This document shows positions 1 through 11,100 of a DNA stretch of 64,000 bases, one piece after another; position 1 is the stretch's first letter, and every line of letters starts with the position of its first letter. Position numbers and translations under genes: made by a program. The notes below the pieces were generated by a model. The model did not search any database and had not been told where the DNA came from. It was given only the letters and a program-made list of their open reading frames with translations. Location: the NCBI RefSeq assembly GCF_030867145.1, contig NC_134418.1, positions 7,684,802-7,748,801 on the forward strand, in the 5' to 3' direction. This DNA is from Opisthocomus hoazin (Eukaryota; Chordata; Aves; Opisthocomiformes; Opisthocomidae).

Positions 1-1209
1 CAGGCATCCTAGATGGATGCTCGGGCTGACCCCGGGTGCCTGCTCCCCCTGGTAACCTGAGGAGAGCTGCACAAACGGGGCGGCGGGCAGAGGGAATGCG
101 CCTAATCCTGGCCGTGCCCTTCCATCACCTTCACGTGCTCCGTCAGCTGCGCCCAGCCGCCCGGTCCCGCACACCCTCCGCCCCGGTGGCATGTCCCTGT
201 GGATCCGTGCCACGGGGCCTCGTGCTCCTGCAAGGCACCGTTGCCAGCCCAAGCTGCTTGGATGGCTTCAGGCTCCTGGGGTGCTTGGTGAGATGGGGAA
301 ACTCAACCGCTTGGCTGCCACCTGCAGCTTGAGAAAATCGCTGAAATAGGTTAGGAATTACAGTCCGAAGGTGCTGCATCTCCCATGTCATCTGCAGAGG
401 AAAAGAAAAGGCAAAATAACCAAGATGGAAGGGAGAAAATGGGGGAAAACAGAGTTCTGTGATGATGGAGGTGAGCGGCTCCTAGGAGAAAGGAGGTAAG
501 AAAGATGGAAAAAGGCCAAGCCGTGGTTTCAGAGACAGGAGGAAAGTCGCTCTGGGGATAGACATTCACTAGACCATCACAGCCATGCAAAATCTGGAAA
601 GGCATGGTCTGGAAAGAGGACTTCAGGGACAACTGGGCTACAAACGGACTGTTAGGCTGCTCCTCACGCCGTGCGGAGACACGTACTTCGTTGCTTAGCA
701 TTCGGTTTTGTTTGTCAGCTCCAGAAAGCTGTTTTCCCACAGCCTTGTCTCGGGACTGTGGGGTGGGGTGCAGGAGCAAACTGGGGCTGTTCACTTTCAG
801 ACTACTCAATCATCCTGCAAATTACAGCCAGCCCAGAAAAAACACAGCTCTGCATGTTTCCTTATTTAGGTAGAAGTGTTGGGAAAACAGCATGAGATTT
901 TGTTTCTGATAAACTAGGAGCTGTTTCAGGAATATTAATTATTTTTGTTGTATCAATGTTTTACATTTATTCCTCCACTGCAGTACTGGGAATGAGATGG
1001 ATGAAGACTACAGCACGGTTTCAGGCTGTCTTTCAGGTACCCCCAAGACCCTGCAAAAAAAAAAATAAAAAATTGTTCAGACATTTTGGAGTCAGTAGGA
1101 GTTGTTTTCTGGTTATTTTAGCCTGGGGTATGGAAGTGTGGGCTCCGTTCCCTGCCCCATGTAATCCCTCTGCAACATCACTTGGAGTCAGATTCTTGAA
1201 AAGCTTCTT

Positions 1210-1285
1210 GACGCCTAAAGACAGCGGCTTAAGGGGGATCTGCAGGTATTTAGGCACCTGGATGCTTTTGAAAATCTCGTGTATC
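1210..1285. repeat. ancient amniote interspersed-repeat-like fragment
   Basis: The segment contains words such as TTTAGGCACCTGGATGCTTTTGAAAA, here split by substitutions. These resemble an old dispersed element in birds, turtles and crocodiles with alternating TTAGG-CACCT and TTTTGAAAA motifs. The assignment is from memory of the pattern, and the family name is not certain. Confidence 0.25.
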
Positions 1286-2201
1286 AGCTCTGTAATCCTC
1301 CATCTCCCAGAACTTCCCACTGGTGAAAGGCTGCAGGAGGGATTTTGCTGCTGTATAGGTATATTGGGAGGAGAAATGCCCACAGTCTGGGAGATGTTGG
1401 AGCCTACAAAGGCACATGTGGGATTTTTCAATTAGGAAGTGAGGATGAACGGAATGGATCCAACAGAGGATTTTTATCTGCTGCGTCCAACCTGAGCTGG
1501 ATGCCTGACTCTGGGCTTGGGCACAGCCTGGGTTGGAAGCAGGTCTCTCGTTGCAGACAGGAGGTGATTCGGGCCCAGAGTTCACCCATCTCTAGACAGT
1601 CTGTGACGAGGAAGCCATGGTGTATCTGGGAATTAAACCTCAGTCTCAGTGCATGACCCAGAAAAACAACCCAAGGAGTAGGAGCTCTTCAGTTAGGTCC
1701 CTCTAACCTGGTGCGAAACGTGCCTGTGACGACCTGGCCTCCCACATCTGAGCCAGAACTGAGGCTGCTTTGGACTTCAGTCTGCAGGGGAACGGAAGGT
1801 CATGGAAAAAGTTATGGGGCTGGATCACCTGGATGGTGAAGTCCTTGGGACAAAGACCTTGACTCCTTCGTGGCAAAACAGCTGGGAAATGTTACAAGGA
1901 GGTGTTGTACACATCATCCCTCGAGATGTAGCGTGCGGTTGAGATCTCATCCTGGTGCAAGCTGGAATGATTTTATCAGAATCCATGGCATGAATATGAC
2001 CATGTAGGTCAAGTCCTGAAGGTTTGCCTCAGTCAACACTGTCTTTGAAGTCAATGAGGCTGGAGTTATTGCCTGATAGGAGGAGCAGTCCATCTGGAAT
2101 TTCTCAGATGAATGAACTTTAATAATAAAAATGATGATATAAATATGTAGAATATAAAACCAGTACTGTCAGCCGCTTTATTTCTGATTCAGGGAGTTTA
2201 T

Positions 2202-2456
2202 ATGTTTAGTCTTGAATGTTTTTCACATCGATTTTATGCACCAAGATTTAACGCTGTCAGGAACTACCGAGTAAAAATATTTAGTAATAATAATAATAGA
2301 GGGTGTGATTTCACAATCCTGACAAGACGGGTAAGATGGATGTTCAAGCTGCTTCTTGGCTTGGGTTTAGGGGTTCTCCTGGTGCCAATCACATTGAATG
2401 AGCATCGAGACAGCTTCGTTTTCAAGGAGGCCTTCGTGCTGGAGTACATCAATTAA
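2202..2456 (+). other. open frame followed by a poly(A)-signal-like hexamer, unrecognised
   Basis: An 84-codon frame ends just before an AATAAA hexamer at 2464-2469, with GT/T-rich sequence at about 2528-2565. Its second half has a short leucine/glycine-rich stretch and then a charged tail. It matches no family I know. It could be the 3' end of an upstream transcript, but chance is more likely in AT-rich flank. No splice acceptor was convincingly assigned. Confidence 0.12.
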
Positions 2457-2867
2457 GAGATCTAATAAACAACAACATCAACAGCTACAGTGTTTCTCTC
2501 CTGACACAGGAGTATGGCTATTGCGGCAGCTTTTTTGCCGGTGGTTTGCTTAGTCTGTGCGGTGAATGCTGCCAGGTTGATTTTCACCCCGAGCGCAGAG
2601 TCATCTGCTGTAAGGGCGGATGCATCAGCCGAGTCCTGTCTGAAAGTAAATTATAAATAATTGTAACAGTTAATCTAAGCAGCAGACAGCTCCATAGTTT
2701 ATTTTCCAGTTGGTTTACTTTAGTCCAGTCCAGTCCCTGCCTGGCCCGATTCCCGTCCAAGCGGAGAGATGAAAACGGGGCAGCCGACCCCCACCTCCCC
2801 TCGCTTTCTCCGCGGTGGGTCCCCGCAGACGGGGCTCTCCCGCCGCCTTGGGATGAGGGGTGGTTCG

Positions 2868-3210
2868 GCAAGGGGGGGGTTGCGGGGGGGCTGCGGGGCT
2901 GGAGGTCTCCACCGTCGCCGGGCTTACCGGGGCTACGTGGGGTCCCGAAGGTGCGGGGTGGGGGGGAGCGGGAGATGCTCTGGGCCACAGCGGGGCAGCG
3001 CCGGGGGGCTGCGAGGCGACGGATGGGATGGCGGGGGAGGGCGGGGAGCGCTGCGGGGTCTCCGGGGCGGGGGTAGTGGGAGGTTGCGGGACGGGCTGCG
3101 GCGCTCCCGGGCGCGGACAGAGCCTCGCGAGCCGCTGGTCCCGCAAAGGGTTAAGGGGAGCGGCGGCGGGCGAGGGGGGCGGTGGGGGGGGCGGGGGCTC
3201 CCGGGGATTG
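2868..3210 (+). repeat. G-run-rich tract (potential G-quadruplexes on plus strand)
   Basis: Many runs of three to eight G are closely spaced, beginning with an eight-G run near 2871 and a seven-G run near 2885. Loops of one to five bases separate several runs, which is the textbook pattern for G-quadruplex formation. The tract accounts for the long glycine/arginine-rich frames in this stretch, which are artefacts of composition. Confidence 0.7.
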
Positions 3211-3211
3211 G
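3207..3211 (-). promoter_or_regulatory. inverted CCAAT box
   Basis: ATTGG on the plus strand lies in otherwise GC-only sequence, about 500 bases upstream of the putative exon 1. Such boxes bind NF-Y in many CpG-island promoters. The motif is short, and its distance from the unknown start site is not decisive. Confidence 0.35.
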
Positions 3212-3322
3212 TGCGAAGTTTGGAGCGGGGCGGCCCCGCACCGCCCTCCTCGGCGGCTCTGCCCCCACGGCCACAAAGCCCTGCAGGGAAAGTTGCTTTA
3301 TCGCTTGTTTCTCTCGCCACGG

Positions 3323-3402
3323 TTCTTCCCCCCACCCCCCTCCTCAACCCCCCCCCCCTCCCCTCCCCTTCCCCAGCCCCTTTCCCCTCCTCCCCTCGCT
3401 CC
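3323..3402. repeat. polypyrimidine/polypurine tract
   Basis: About eighty bases are almost wholly C and T on the plus strand, with long C runs at 3328-3340 and 3348-3358. The complementary strand is G-rich and could form G-quadruplex or triplex structures. It lies between the G-rich upstream part of the island and the putative exon 1. Confidence 0.75.
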
Positions 3403-3739
3403 TTAAACGGGATTCCGGCTGGGCGAGCCGCCGGACGGCATCACCGGGCATCCCGCGGAGGAGCTGTCAGGTCCCTGCTGTCCCTCCCCGCACGCACACC
3501 CGCAGCCCTTCTCGGAAAGCCGGACAAATTCATTCACAAGGGTTTCCCCTTTTTTCCCTTTGCTCCTCGCCCGTGGCTCCCTAGTGGAAAAATCCCCCCT
3601 GGGGCGAAGGGGAGGGGGTGTGTGTGTGTTGGTAACAAGCCGGCGGTGAAGGGGGAGAGCCGCTCCGCGGGGCGGGCACCCCCCAAGGCAGCCTCCCCCC
3701 CCCCTCCCCGCCCCCGGGGGGGGATGAGGTAGAGAGCGG

Positions 3740-3841
3740 CGGCGGAGCGCCCGGCCGGGCGCCGGGGCCGCGGAGGGCATGAGGCGGCGAGCGGCGGGGA
3801 TGGGCGCCAGCGCGGGCTGCTAGACCCCCGCAGCGGCCGAG
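3740..3841 (+). other. putative non-coding exon 1 (5' end uncertain)
   Basis: The 3' boundary is supported by a near-perfect donor, CCGAG|GTAAGT, at 3841/3842. The 5' boundary is a placeholder, because CpG-island start sites are dispersed and the true start may lie anywhere from about 3450 to 3780. The sequence is GC-rich and contains no long frame continuing into the next exon. It contains a 14-codon upstream ORF (3779-3823) and, if transcription starts early enough, a two-codon ATG-AGG-TAG at 3724-3732. Splicing joins it to the exon beginning at 4799. FGFRL1 in mammals is known to begin with a non-coding exon. Confidence 0.55.
3779..3823 (+). CDS. upstream ORF in putative 5' UTR, 14 codons
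   Basis: ATG at 3779 opens a 14-residue, arginine/alanine-rich frame that stops at TAG 3821-3823, well before the exon donor. A second in-frame ATG at 3800 has G at -3 and +4, a fair initiation context. It cannot extend into the main frame. Such uORFs commonly lower translation of the main ORF. Whether it is in the mature transcript depends on the unmapped start site, and no peptide function is implied. Confidence 0.3.
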   Translation: MRRRAAGMGASAGC

Positions 3842-4798
3842 GTAAGTGCCCCCCCCCGGCCCCTTCCCCTTCCCCCCACCCCCGGCCGGGAGACCGAGAT
3901 ACTCCCCGGCTGCGGATACCCCGGTACCGGTGGGCGCGGGGGCTGAGCTGCTTCCCCAGGGCAGCGCCCCCCGCCCCGGCTCCCCGCGGGGAAGCCGATG
4001 GCCGAGCCCCTCTGTTTGCTGGGCTGGATGCTGTGCGGGGGTCGTTGCGTGTCCTGGGGGCACCGGGTGTTTAAACCGGGGAGTTTACAAGGGTGAGGAA
4101 TTCAGACCGTGTTTAGAGAGTGAGAGTTTGAGGAGGCGAACAGGGTGTAATTAACGTCAACCTGGGCTGCCCCGGGTCTGCGGATCGCAGCGAAGGCATC
4201 TTCAGGAATCCGGATAGTTAAGTGCGGTGTTGCTTTGGGACGAGCCTCTGGAACAAGTGGGATTTTTTATTTTGGGGGGGGGGGTGGGAGAGGAAAGGGA
4301 AAAATCAGTGCTGTTCAGAGAAGTTGCGGCGCGGAGGAAGGCGCACGCCCAGCGCCGAGCCCGTCTGAGGGGCACTGGAGCAGCACCACCAAGTTCTTCT
4401 GGGCTGCTGATGGGGAGAGGTAACATTCCTCCTCCCCCTTCCCCGAGTTCCTCCACGAGTTGTTAACCTGAAGTCTCGTTTTGTGGTCGCTTGCTGGAGT
4501 TTTGTTTGCCTTCCAGACTGGTTCTGTACGGGATACCAAAGAACTATGCATTAACTGTAAACTTAGAGGAGCTGAGTGGCCTCGGTAGGTTCTTGATTTA
4601 TATCACGCTAAAGCAGAGAGGAGGGCAAAGTTTTACTCGCTGAGCGCCAAGGAATGAATTGCAAGTACATTGCTCTTTCTTTTGCTGTTTCTGCTCTGAA
4701 GTCTTCGCAGTAGGTTTTAAAACTTTGCGAAGTTGTGGGTTGTTTGGGGTTTTTTCCCCCCCCAGTAATTATTTTGCTCTCCTTTTTCCTGCCCCCAG
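3842..4798 (+). other. intron 1 of the putative FGFRL1 gene
   Basis: The intron is bounded by GTAAGT at 3842 and a pyrimidine-rich acceptor ending CCCCCAG at 4798. The first 240 bases continue the CpG island. The remainder has an eleven-G run at 4274-4284 and a C-run near 4756-4763, and CpG density falls towards the acceptor. I see no exon or RNA gene inside it. Confidence 0.55.
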
Positions 4799-4847
4799 GT
4801 CCGAGAGGACGGTAGTCCATACGATACGGAGGGATCTAGTTTTCAAA

Positions 4848-4848
4848 A
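4848..4848 (+). promoter_or_regulatory. translation start context
   Basis: TTTTCAAAATGG places A at -3 and G at +4, a strong vertebrate initiation context. It is the first ATG after the exon 2 acceptor. Confidence 0.7.
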
Positions 4849-4908
4849 TGGAATTGCAGCTCGTGCTCCTTTTCGCTGGGATAATTGCATTTTCGGACTC
4901 GGCGAGAG
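4848..4908 (+). CDS. signal peptide and N-terminus, probable FGFRL1 (5' coding part only)
   Basis: The frame starts in a strong Kozak context (AAAATGG: A at -3, G at +4). It encodes 20 residues: a short M-E-L-Q start, a hydrophobic core LVLLFAGIIAF, then S-D-S-A-R, with the next codon split after its G (phase 1). This is a standard secretory signal peptide, with cleavage expected near S-A-R. The non-coding first exon, the signal exon and the S/A-A-R-(G) end fit FGFRL1. That protein is a single-pass, heparin- and FGF-binding receptor with three Ig domains and no tyrosine kinase, involved in cell adhesion and in diaphragm and kidney development. None of those later domains is in this window, so the assignment rests on architecture and one short exon. 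Another secreted or Ig-family membrane protein is possible. The frame runs on into a stop at 4943 if intron 2 is retained. Confidence 0.5.
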
Positions 4909-5170
4909 GTAAGGAGACCGCGCTCGCCGCAAGCGCTCTGTGACTCGCACCCTTCCCTCTGCTCCGCGGGGCTCGTGCCCCGCCAACGCCCGGGGTGCCC
5001 TCGGAAGGGACCCCGCGAGGGAGCTGCAGCGGGCTGGGGCTCGTCCCCTGCACGCTGCGGGTCTGTGCAGGGCTGCGGGCGTGTGCCCATGTGCGGTGCC
5101 TCCTCACCTGCGTGTTTCGGGGCCATTGGGTCGGATGGAGCGCGGTCACTCCGGGTTTGCTGAGGTCTCC
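4909..5170. promoter_or_regulatory. CpG-rich shore downstream of exon 2
   Basis: CpG density remains high immediately after exon 2 (for example the clusters at 4919-4935 and 4979-5020) and drops after about 5170. It is probably a separate shoulder of the promoter island. No start-site motif is evident. Confidence 0.45.
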
Positions 5171-8100
5171 TAGGCGCAGGTGAACTTCCAGGGGCTTTTC
5201 TCGTGCGTGTGTAAAAATACACAGACAATTTTAAAGGAAAGAGACCGCATTCCTCTGTGGATCAGAAATACCTCTCCCCTCCTGCAATCCCTCCAGCCTC
5301 TGCCCTGTGTGTTCCCACCAGCAAACTAAACAAACACGTCCATTAACTTCCTCGGTGACAGACAATGACAGTTCCCAACAGCGAGAACGTATTTTAACGC
5401 TGGGGCTCCAGCAGTTGATCAGATTTCAATAAACAGGTTACTCTACCAGAAGCAAATTGAAATACATTGACCTGGGAGCGACGTTGGGGGGGGGTGTAGA
5501 AAAAAAAGACTATTCTTTATAGGAAGGTGCTTTAAGCAAAGCTCTGGGATCAGAGTGGAAGGAGCGGTGGCTTTTCCTCCGCTCTCGCCTGTGTCATACC
5601 CTGGCGGGTGCTGTCCCTGGAAAGCCTGAACGAGAAACCCTGCTTTCAGCTCCGGTCACAAAGGAGGGGCTGCATTGTTCCAGGAGAAAGGGGGTATGGC
5701 TTTAGGATGCAGATTGCTCCAGCTGCCATCCCCAACAGTATCAGAGTTGCCTGAATTGTTGAAAGACCTTTAAATCACCCAGTGCCATGCAGTTGCGAAT
5801 GAAAAGGTTTAAACTTGCCCTTCGCTTGGGCCGTAACTTGCCAGAAATAAACCTTGGGGGTGAGGGTGGGAAAGGAGAGGGGAAGCATTACTCTAAAAAT
5901 CCAAGGTTTGGTTAGCCCGTTGCTTTTTTTTCCTCCTTGGCGTTGGCTCCCAAGCAAATATTTTATGGAGGCAAAAGCACCATAAAATGATTCGACTGGA
6001 AGCTGAATGAATAAGAAAACAGTGTATAGGCTGGAAGTCCTGCACGTCTGAATTCCAGGCAAGGTTTACAATGGAGGCTCAGTTTAAGTTGTAGGCAATG
6101 GGCAGCAGTGTAGGAATTAAGATGACCTCATGGATGTGTATTATTGCAATGGACCTGAGAAGTTGGTGGAGTTCCGGAAAAGATCTGAAGTGGGCAGGAG
6201 AAGACAAAAAGATTTTTGTCTCTGTTGTGAGCCGAGTATCGGCTGCTTTACTGGCTGACCCTGTTTAAATTTGGTTTGCACTTGTCTTGCTCGTACTCTT
6301 TTATTGCCACTGGAAAATGAAGTGGGCCGTTGTGTGAAGAAGTGACAGAAAATTAGCAGCAGTAATTTCAGGACATCATCGCTTTTCCTGTGTAAAGGTC
6401 TTTTTAATGTAGCTTTGGTAGGATCATATTGGTAACTGGATTATTTGAACTCTTTTCAGAGCTGGAAAAATCCATCCTGCAAGCGGGTGGAGAGATGATT
6501 CTGGTTATTTAAAATGATGTAGAAATAGAGCTTAAAAACCAGGGCCAAACTCATGAAAAATGTCATTCATTCATTCATGTGCTGATATCAAGAGAGGGAA
6601 AGTGAAGAAGAAAAAGGTGTCATTGCTGCAGAAATACAGACAATACCCTAACATTTAAATCCCGCTTTGCACCTTTAGAGGTTGAAAGTATTCTTGATAG
6701 CGGAGGACGTAGATGAGAGATCAAACTCGCAAGTGAGAAGAGATGAGACACTCTCCAGCACGTTGCAGCCATACTTTGTGCTGTTGAATATCCCCAATAA
6801 TTAGATGTTTACATAGGGATAATTTCAGATTCTTGGAAAAATGTGCCCAGTTGTTAACGTGCCTGCGGATTTTTTCCAAATGTATCACACGGTGGGCTCG
6901 GCCGCTGGAGATGTATAAATGTTACCTGTTTCAGTTGCTCGGGTTTTATAGACAGTTCCTTGGCCAAATCTCAGGCTGAGGCTTTTCTCTGGAGGAAGAA
7001 GGGTTCTTTGTTTTGTCCAAACAGTGTTTAATATCTGTATCCTGATTGCAAATCAGATGTGTGTGGCCCAAAGCCTGCCAATGCCTCCTAATCTGAGGCG
7101 TCAGAAGTGAAAGAGGTGCTCGCTGGCTTGCAACCAAGTGAGGAAGGTGGCTGAGGAGGCCCTCCGTGAAAGTGCTGGTCCTTCTCTTTTCCCTATGTTA
7201 GGCAAAAGTGGCTTATGCCTGAATGAGGACGTTCGTTTGGAGCCGGCTGATTGCGTGCTCGTGTTTGGGGAAGAGCTGTGCCGTGGTGCATTTGCACAAG
7301 GGGGCAGAGTTAAGTTGCCCACGCGCTCCGGCTTCGATATTTCCTGACAGATGAGTGCTCAGCTGCAATCTTCCATTAAATGTTATGTTGTATTATTTTT
7401 GCATCTTTATTTAGGCGATGCCTTTTAAGGCGAAGGGCCCCGCAGGGATGACTGATTGGGCTAATGCGGCAACTTTTTTTCCGCCCCCAGCGAACGGGGG
7501 CATTTTTCCAGGTTCGGAGCTGTGCCAACAGGCTCTTGTCCCTTCTAGTGACCCAATATGTCACCTTGCCGATGTACAAAACACTGCAAAAAAGGGGACA
7601 TCTTAGGAAACTAAGATAAAGTCTTAAGAAAGAGGCAATACATTCAAAGTATCCACGCAAAGCAGAAACAGGTCTGAATTTAGAGGTCAGGTGCAGAACT
7701 CGCTGTTGTCTGGAGGGATGAAGGATGACGTAGCTCTGGCCAAGTTTGAACCGATGCTTTTGGGGCCACAGTTTAAAGGCTTTGGCTAAGGGCTTGTCTA
7801 CACCTGCAAATGCACTGGATTAACCCTTCCAAAAAACTAAATCTGGAATAAATCCCCCAATGACCAATCTTACTCCGGGCTAAAGATCTCCTGGAAAGAT
7901 GCTGTACCTAAAAGGTCTTCCTCGGGAGCTGTTTTCGTAAATACCCAAACTCCTCCTTTCCCTCATGGGTGAAGACAAGAACTTCTGTGTGCACAAAATC
8001 CAGCCTTTGAGAACAAAACCTGCATGCTGTGGTGTTCGAAGAGGGACTATGCCCTCCAGCTGACAGCCAAGGCGTAAGGCAGCAGCATCAGCCTGGTTGC

Positions 8101-11100
8101 CAGCTGCACCGAATCGCGTCAGCCCTGAACCTGGGTTAACAGTGCAGGTCCAGTGGCTCGTCCCTCGTGTCACTCCATTCCTGTTCTCTCCAAGCAGCCC
8201 TATACTGGGCATAAAAGGCCTCAGCATCCTGCCCTGGCCCTCCTCCGCGGGGACGAATGCCGTCTTGGGTCACTAACCTCTAGTGACTATGTCCTGCAGC
8301 AATGTAGCTCCTACCACTCCACACCTCCGGTCGGACACAGGTAATACAATCTGATATTTTCCTGCCTATGTTATCTCAGTGACACACAACGCAATATTTG
8401 TTCCCAATCTGTCAAGTTGCCATCGTATTCGTTTTGGTGACCATATACGGTAACGTTGGGATGTGCTTGGCTTGGTCCCGTGGCTTAAACAAGATTTCAT
8501 GCGGTATGTTCAGAAGTTTTTGGTAAGAGCAGTAACAACCCTCCTGTTAGCGAGTAAACTGATATTCTGCTGGAAACTAATTAGTTTGGATGTTGATTTC
8601 ATTTTCGGTGCATTGCGTAGGGAGGGGAAGAACGGGACCTTAATTGCTTTCTGGTCTGGCACTTCTCTGTGCGACACTTGGCTTCCAAGCCTGGTTGTTG
8701 CCTGCTTTACAGGGAATTTGTGGATGGGACCACCTCAAAATTCAATAGTTTTGTGTAGAAATAATGCTATGTACCATTTTTCTTTGTCTGAGTATTGGAG
8801 AAAAGAGAATAGGCCACTAGAAGGTTTTTTTTGTTGCTTGGGAGGCGAGTTCTTCATTCTGGTGAACGTATTTACCATTCTGTAACTTTGGGGTTTATAA
8901 GAGTGAGTGGTAGTTGAAATGGAAAAGATAAATAATTATAATGTAAGAGAGATGGTGCTTGGCTTCTGTTTTACTCCTTTATTCTTGCTAAGTGGTTGTT
9001 GCCAGATATAACGATTAGGTAATTTCTTGCTTGTGAAAGAGAAGCATGTTCAGATCTAATAGCCTGATTCAGATTTTATGTAAGTCCCTGCACATATTCT
9101 GGTTAAGTTTGGGGCATTTTTTGGATCGTGCTCGTGGGGAACTTACCCATGAATAATCTGTCAGTGTGACTTGTACCTAGAGCCAACATGACGATCTGAG
9201 AAAATCCTGGTTATTTTTTTAAACGCTGGTTCCTCCCTTCTTCTGAGGCTGTCGGCTGCTTTAAATTGCGGCTGAGTTCAAACATAAAATACAGCGTGCG
9301 TCATGCTGGAAAATTAGGGTTGATCTTATTTTTTTTTTATTAGGAATATTACAAAACTCGGCAAATTGCTCAAATATATTTAGATTTTCCTTAAAGTTTT
9401 TTATAACTTTGTTTTCCAAGTCCATATGTTTCTTTGACCTTCATTAGAAGACGCAAGCAGCAAATTATAAGACGTCTTTCCTGTGTTGAACTTGTACACA
9501 GCGAAGGCTAAACTCCAGAGTGTGATTTTTATCCACAGAAGAAACTTTAATGTGCTGTGAGGTGGTGCTTGAGAAATTACAAGAAAATAGTTCTTTCAGG
9601 ATAAATGTCATTCAAAAACAAAAACAGCAAAAGGGACACTTGCTAGCAGGTAGGAACCTGCTTTTCAAGGTTAGGGACCATTGTTACTAATTTATTAACT
9701 AAAGATGAAGTTCGTCATCTAGAATTTAATGGCCGATAGAGCTGATCTCTTCCAGCGAACGGTCTGATAATTCCTTTCCGAGCGGCCGTCTCGCCACAAG
9801 CAACACTGGTACATCTGGGTGCAGAATGCTCATTATGGAATAGGGTGAACAAAGTAGAGATGGTCACTGGCTGTGCATTTTTAGGTTAATTATTGGGAGA
9901 GATAAAAATTTCCACTAAAAGGGGAAAATAAGAATAGAAAGCTCCTCTTGTGCCTAGTTTAAATTAAAAAAAAATACCTACCACCACCAACCTTTAGTCA
10001 TAGCTTTATTTATTCAGTGGGAGTAGAACCAGTGCAGCTTTCTGATTTTCGTGAGACGTGAAACTCCTACTGGTGTCTGCAGTGACTTGTAAAATCATAC
10101 CGCTCAAAGGATCCATGTAAATGTATCCCAGCATTATTGGAGTCGGTGGAAATGCTCCTTTCTCCCCTTCTTCTCATTAACCTACTCATTTTGTCTGGTT
10201 TCAAGGAGTTTGTCTTTCATCTGACCTCTTCCTGTGTTTTCTGGTGGGCTGCTCAAGATGAAATGCATTTGATCTTGTTTTGAACATTTAATTTGGATTT
10301 CTATTCCTTTTCTTGCTCTCTGTAATCGGTCTTGACTTGGATCTTTTTCTGCTATTAATGCCTTCAGAGGTATTTAGCTGTGTTGACCTGTCCTAATATT
10401 TTGCACCAAGGTGGAACCTTCCTGGTCATATAGGGGACTTTTTTTAAGAGCAGAGCCAGTGTGAATGTAGAAGTTGCAAAGACTGCTGTCTGATGCAAGC
10501 CTGTTGAGTCTGGTGCTCACTCGTAGCAGCCGTGGTAGTAAGGTAAAAGAAAAATATTTCCAAAAGCAAGCTTGAATAATCTGATCCTGCTGTCCCGATG
10601 TCGTATGAGATATGCAGATGCAGCCCAGGCCAGTTTTAACAGGTTAGGACCTGATTCCGAGCCTGTGAGTGTTGGTGCCGTCACTCCTACTCACTCCCAT
10701 GGGCTTTGGATCCATCCCTGAAGGATGACTTACGCAAATTATCTGTGATATCGACCTCTGTATAGATCCCTCATGTTTGACAGGAGAAGAGATGTGGGCT
10801 AAGCGTGGTATTTTGGATCCCGCTATTCCCCTGCTCGACCAGACAGCTTGAACTCAATTTTTTTTATTCTAGAAACGCATTGCTTCTGCCCACTGCGAGC
10901 TCGGGCTGGTGGCTGGAGCGCGTGCTGCCAGGGCTGAAAGCAAGTTGGAAAGATTGCTTTGACTTTGGGTTGCCGCAGAGGGATTTATCCCCAAAGAAAG
11001 GGTGCCATTCTACGGGCGGTGTTGATAGGTGTGGAGGGGCAGAAGACTGGCCTGGGAGTTATTTAACAAGTTAATATATGCCGTTTGCTGCTGAATCCAT

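Larger units (their letters stand above)
1..2749. other. upstream flank, no supported gene
   Basis: This stretch of mixed-composition sequence precedes the CpG island. Open frames in it are short or overlap on both strands, and none carries a recognisable domain. It contains an A-rich run near 1056-1071, a fragment near 1210-1285 resembling an old amniote interspersed repeat, and an 84-codon frame at 2202-2456 followed by AATAAA. In the human genome IDUA lies upstream of FGFRL1, but nothing here reads as the end of IDUA. I see no exon I could defend. Confidence 0.6.
2750..4080 (+). promoter_or_regulatory. CpG-island promoter
   Basis: The stretch is extremely GC-rich with frequent CpG, in sharp contrast to the AT-richer flanks. 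It contains several GGGGCGGGG-type Sp1/KLF boxes (for example near 3064-3072, 3226-3232 and 3669-3675) and an inverted CCAAT box (ATTGG) at 3207-3211. No TATA box sits at a sensible distance from exon 1. This is the usual structure of a TATA-less, dispersed-start vertebrate promoter. It immediately precedes the putative first exon, so it probably drives the plus-strand gene. Antisense initiation is also possible, as it is at most such islands. Confidence 0.85.
4799..4908 (+). other. exon 2: end of 5' UTR plus signal-peptide coding segment
   Basis: The exon is 110 bases. Its acceptor is preceded by a clear polypyrimidine tract (TCTCCTTTTTCCTGCCCCCAG), and its donor is the strong GAG|GTAAGG. 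The first 49 bases contain no ATG, so translation begins at the first start codon, at 4848, and 61 coding bases follow. A small exon carrying the signal peptide and ending in phase 1 is typical of genes for secreted or membrane proteins with Ig-type modules. Confidence 0.7.

Noticed and set aside
956..1435. 159-codon plus-strand frame
   Set aside because: No family resemblance, includes an A-rich run and repeat-like words, and an antisense frame of similar length overlaps it.
2715..3732. Long open frames on both strands across the CpG island (210, 271 and 290 codons)
   Set aside because: They are glycine-, proline- and arginine-rich low-complexity translations of G/C runs, overlap each other on opposite strands, and show no domain.
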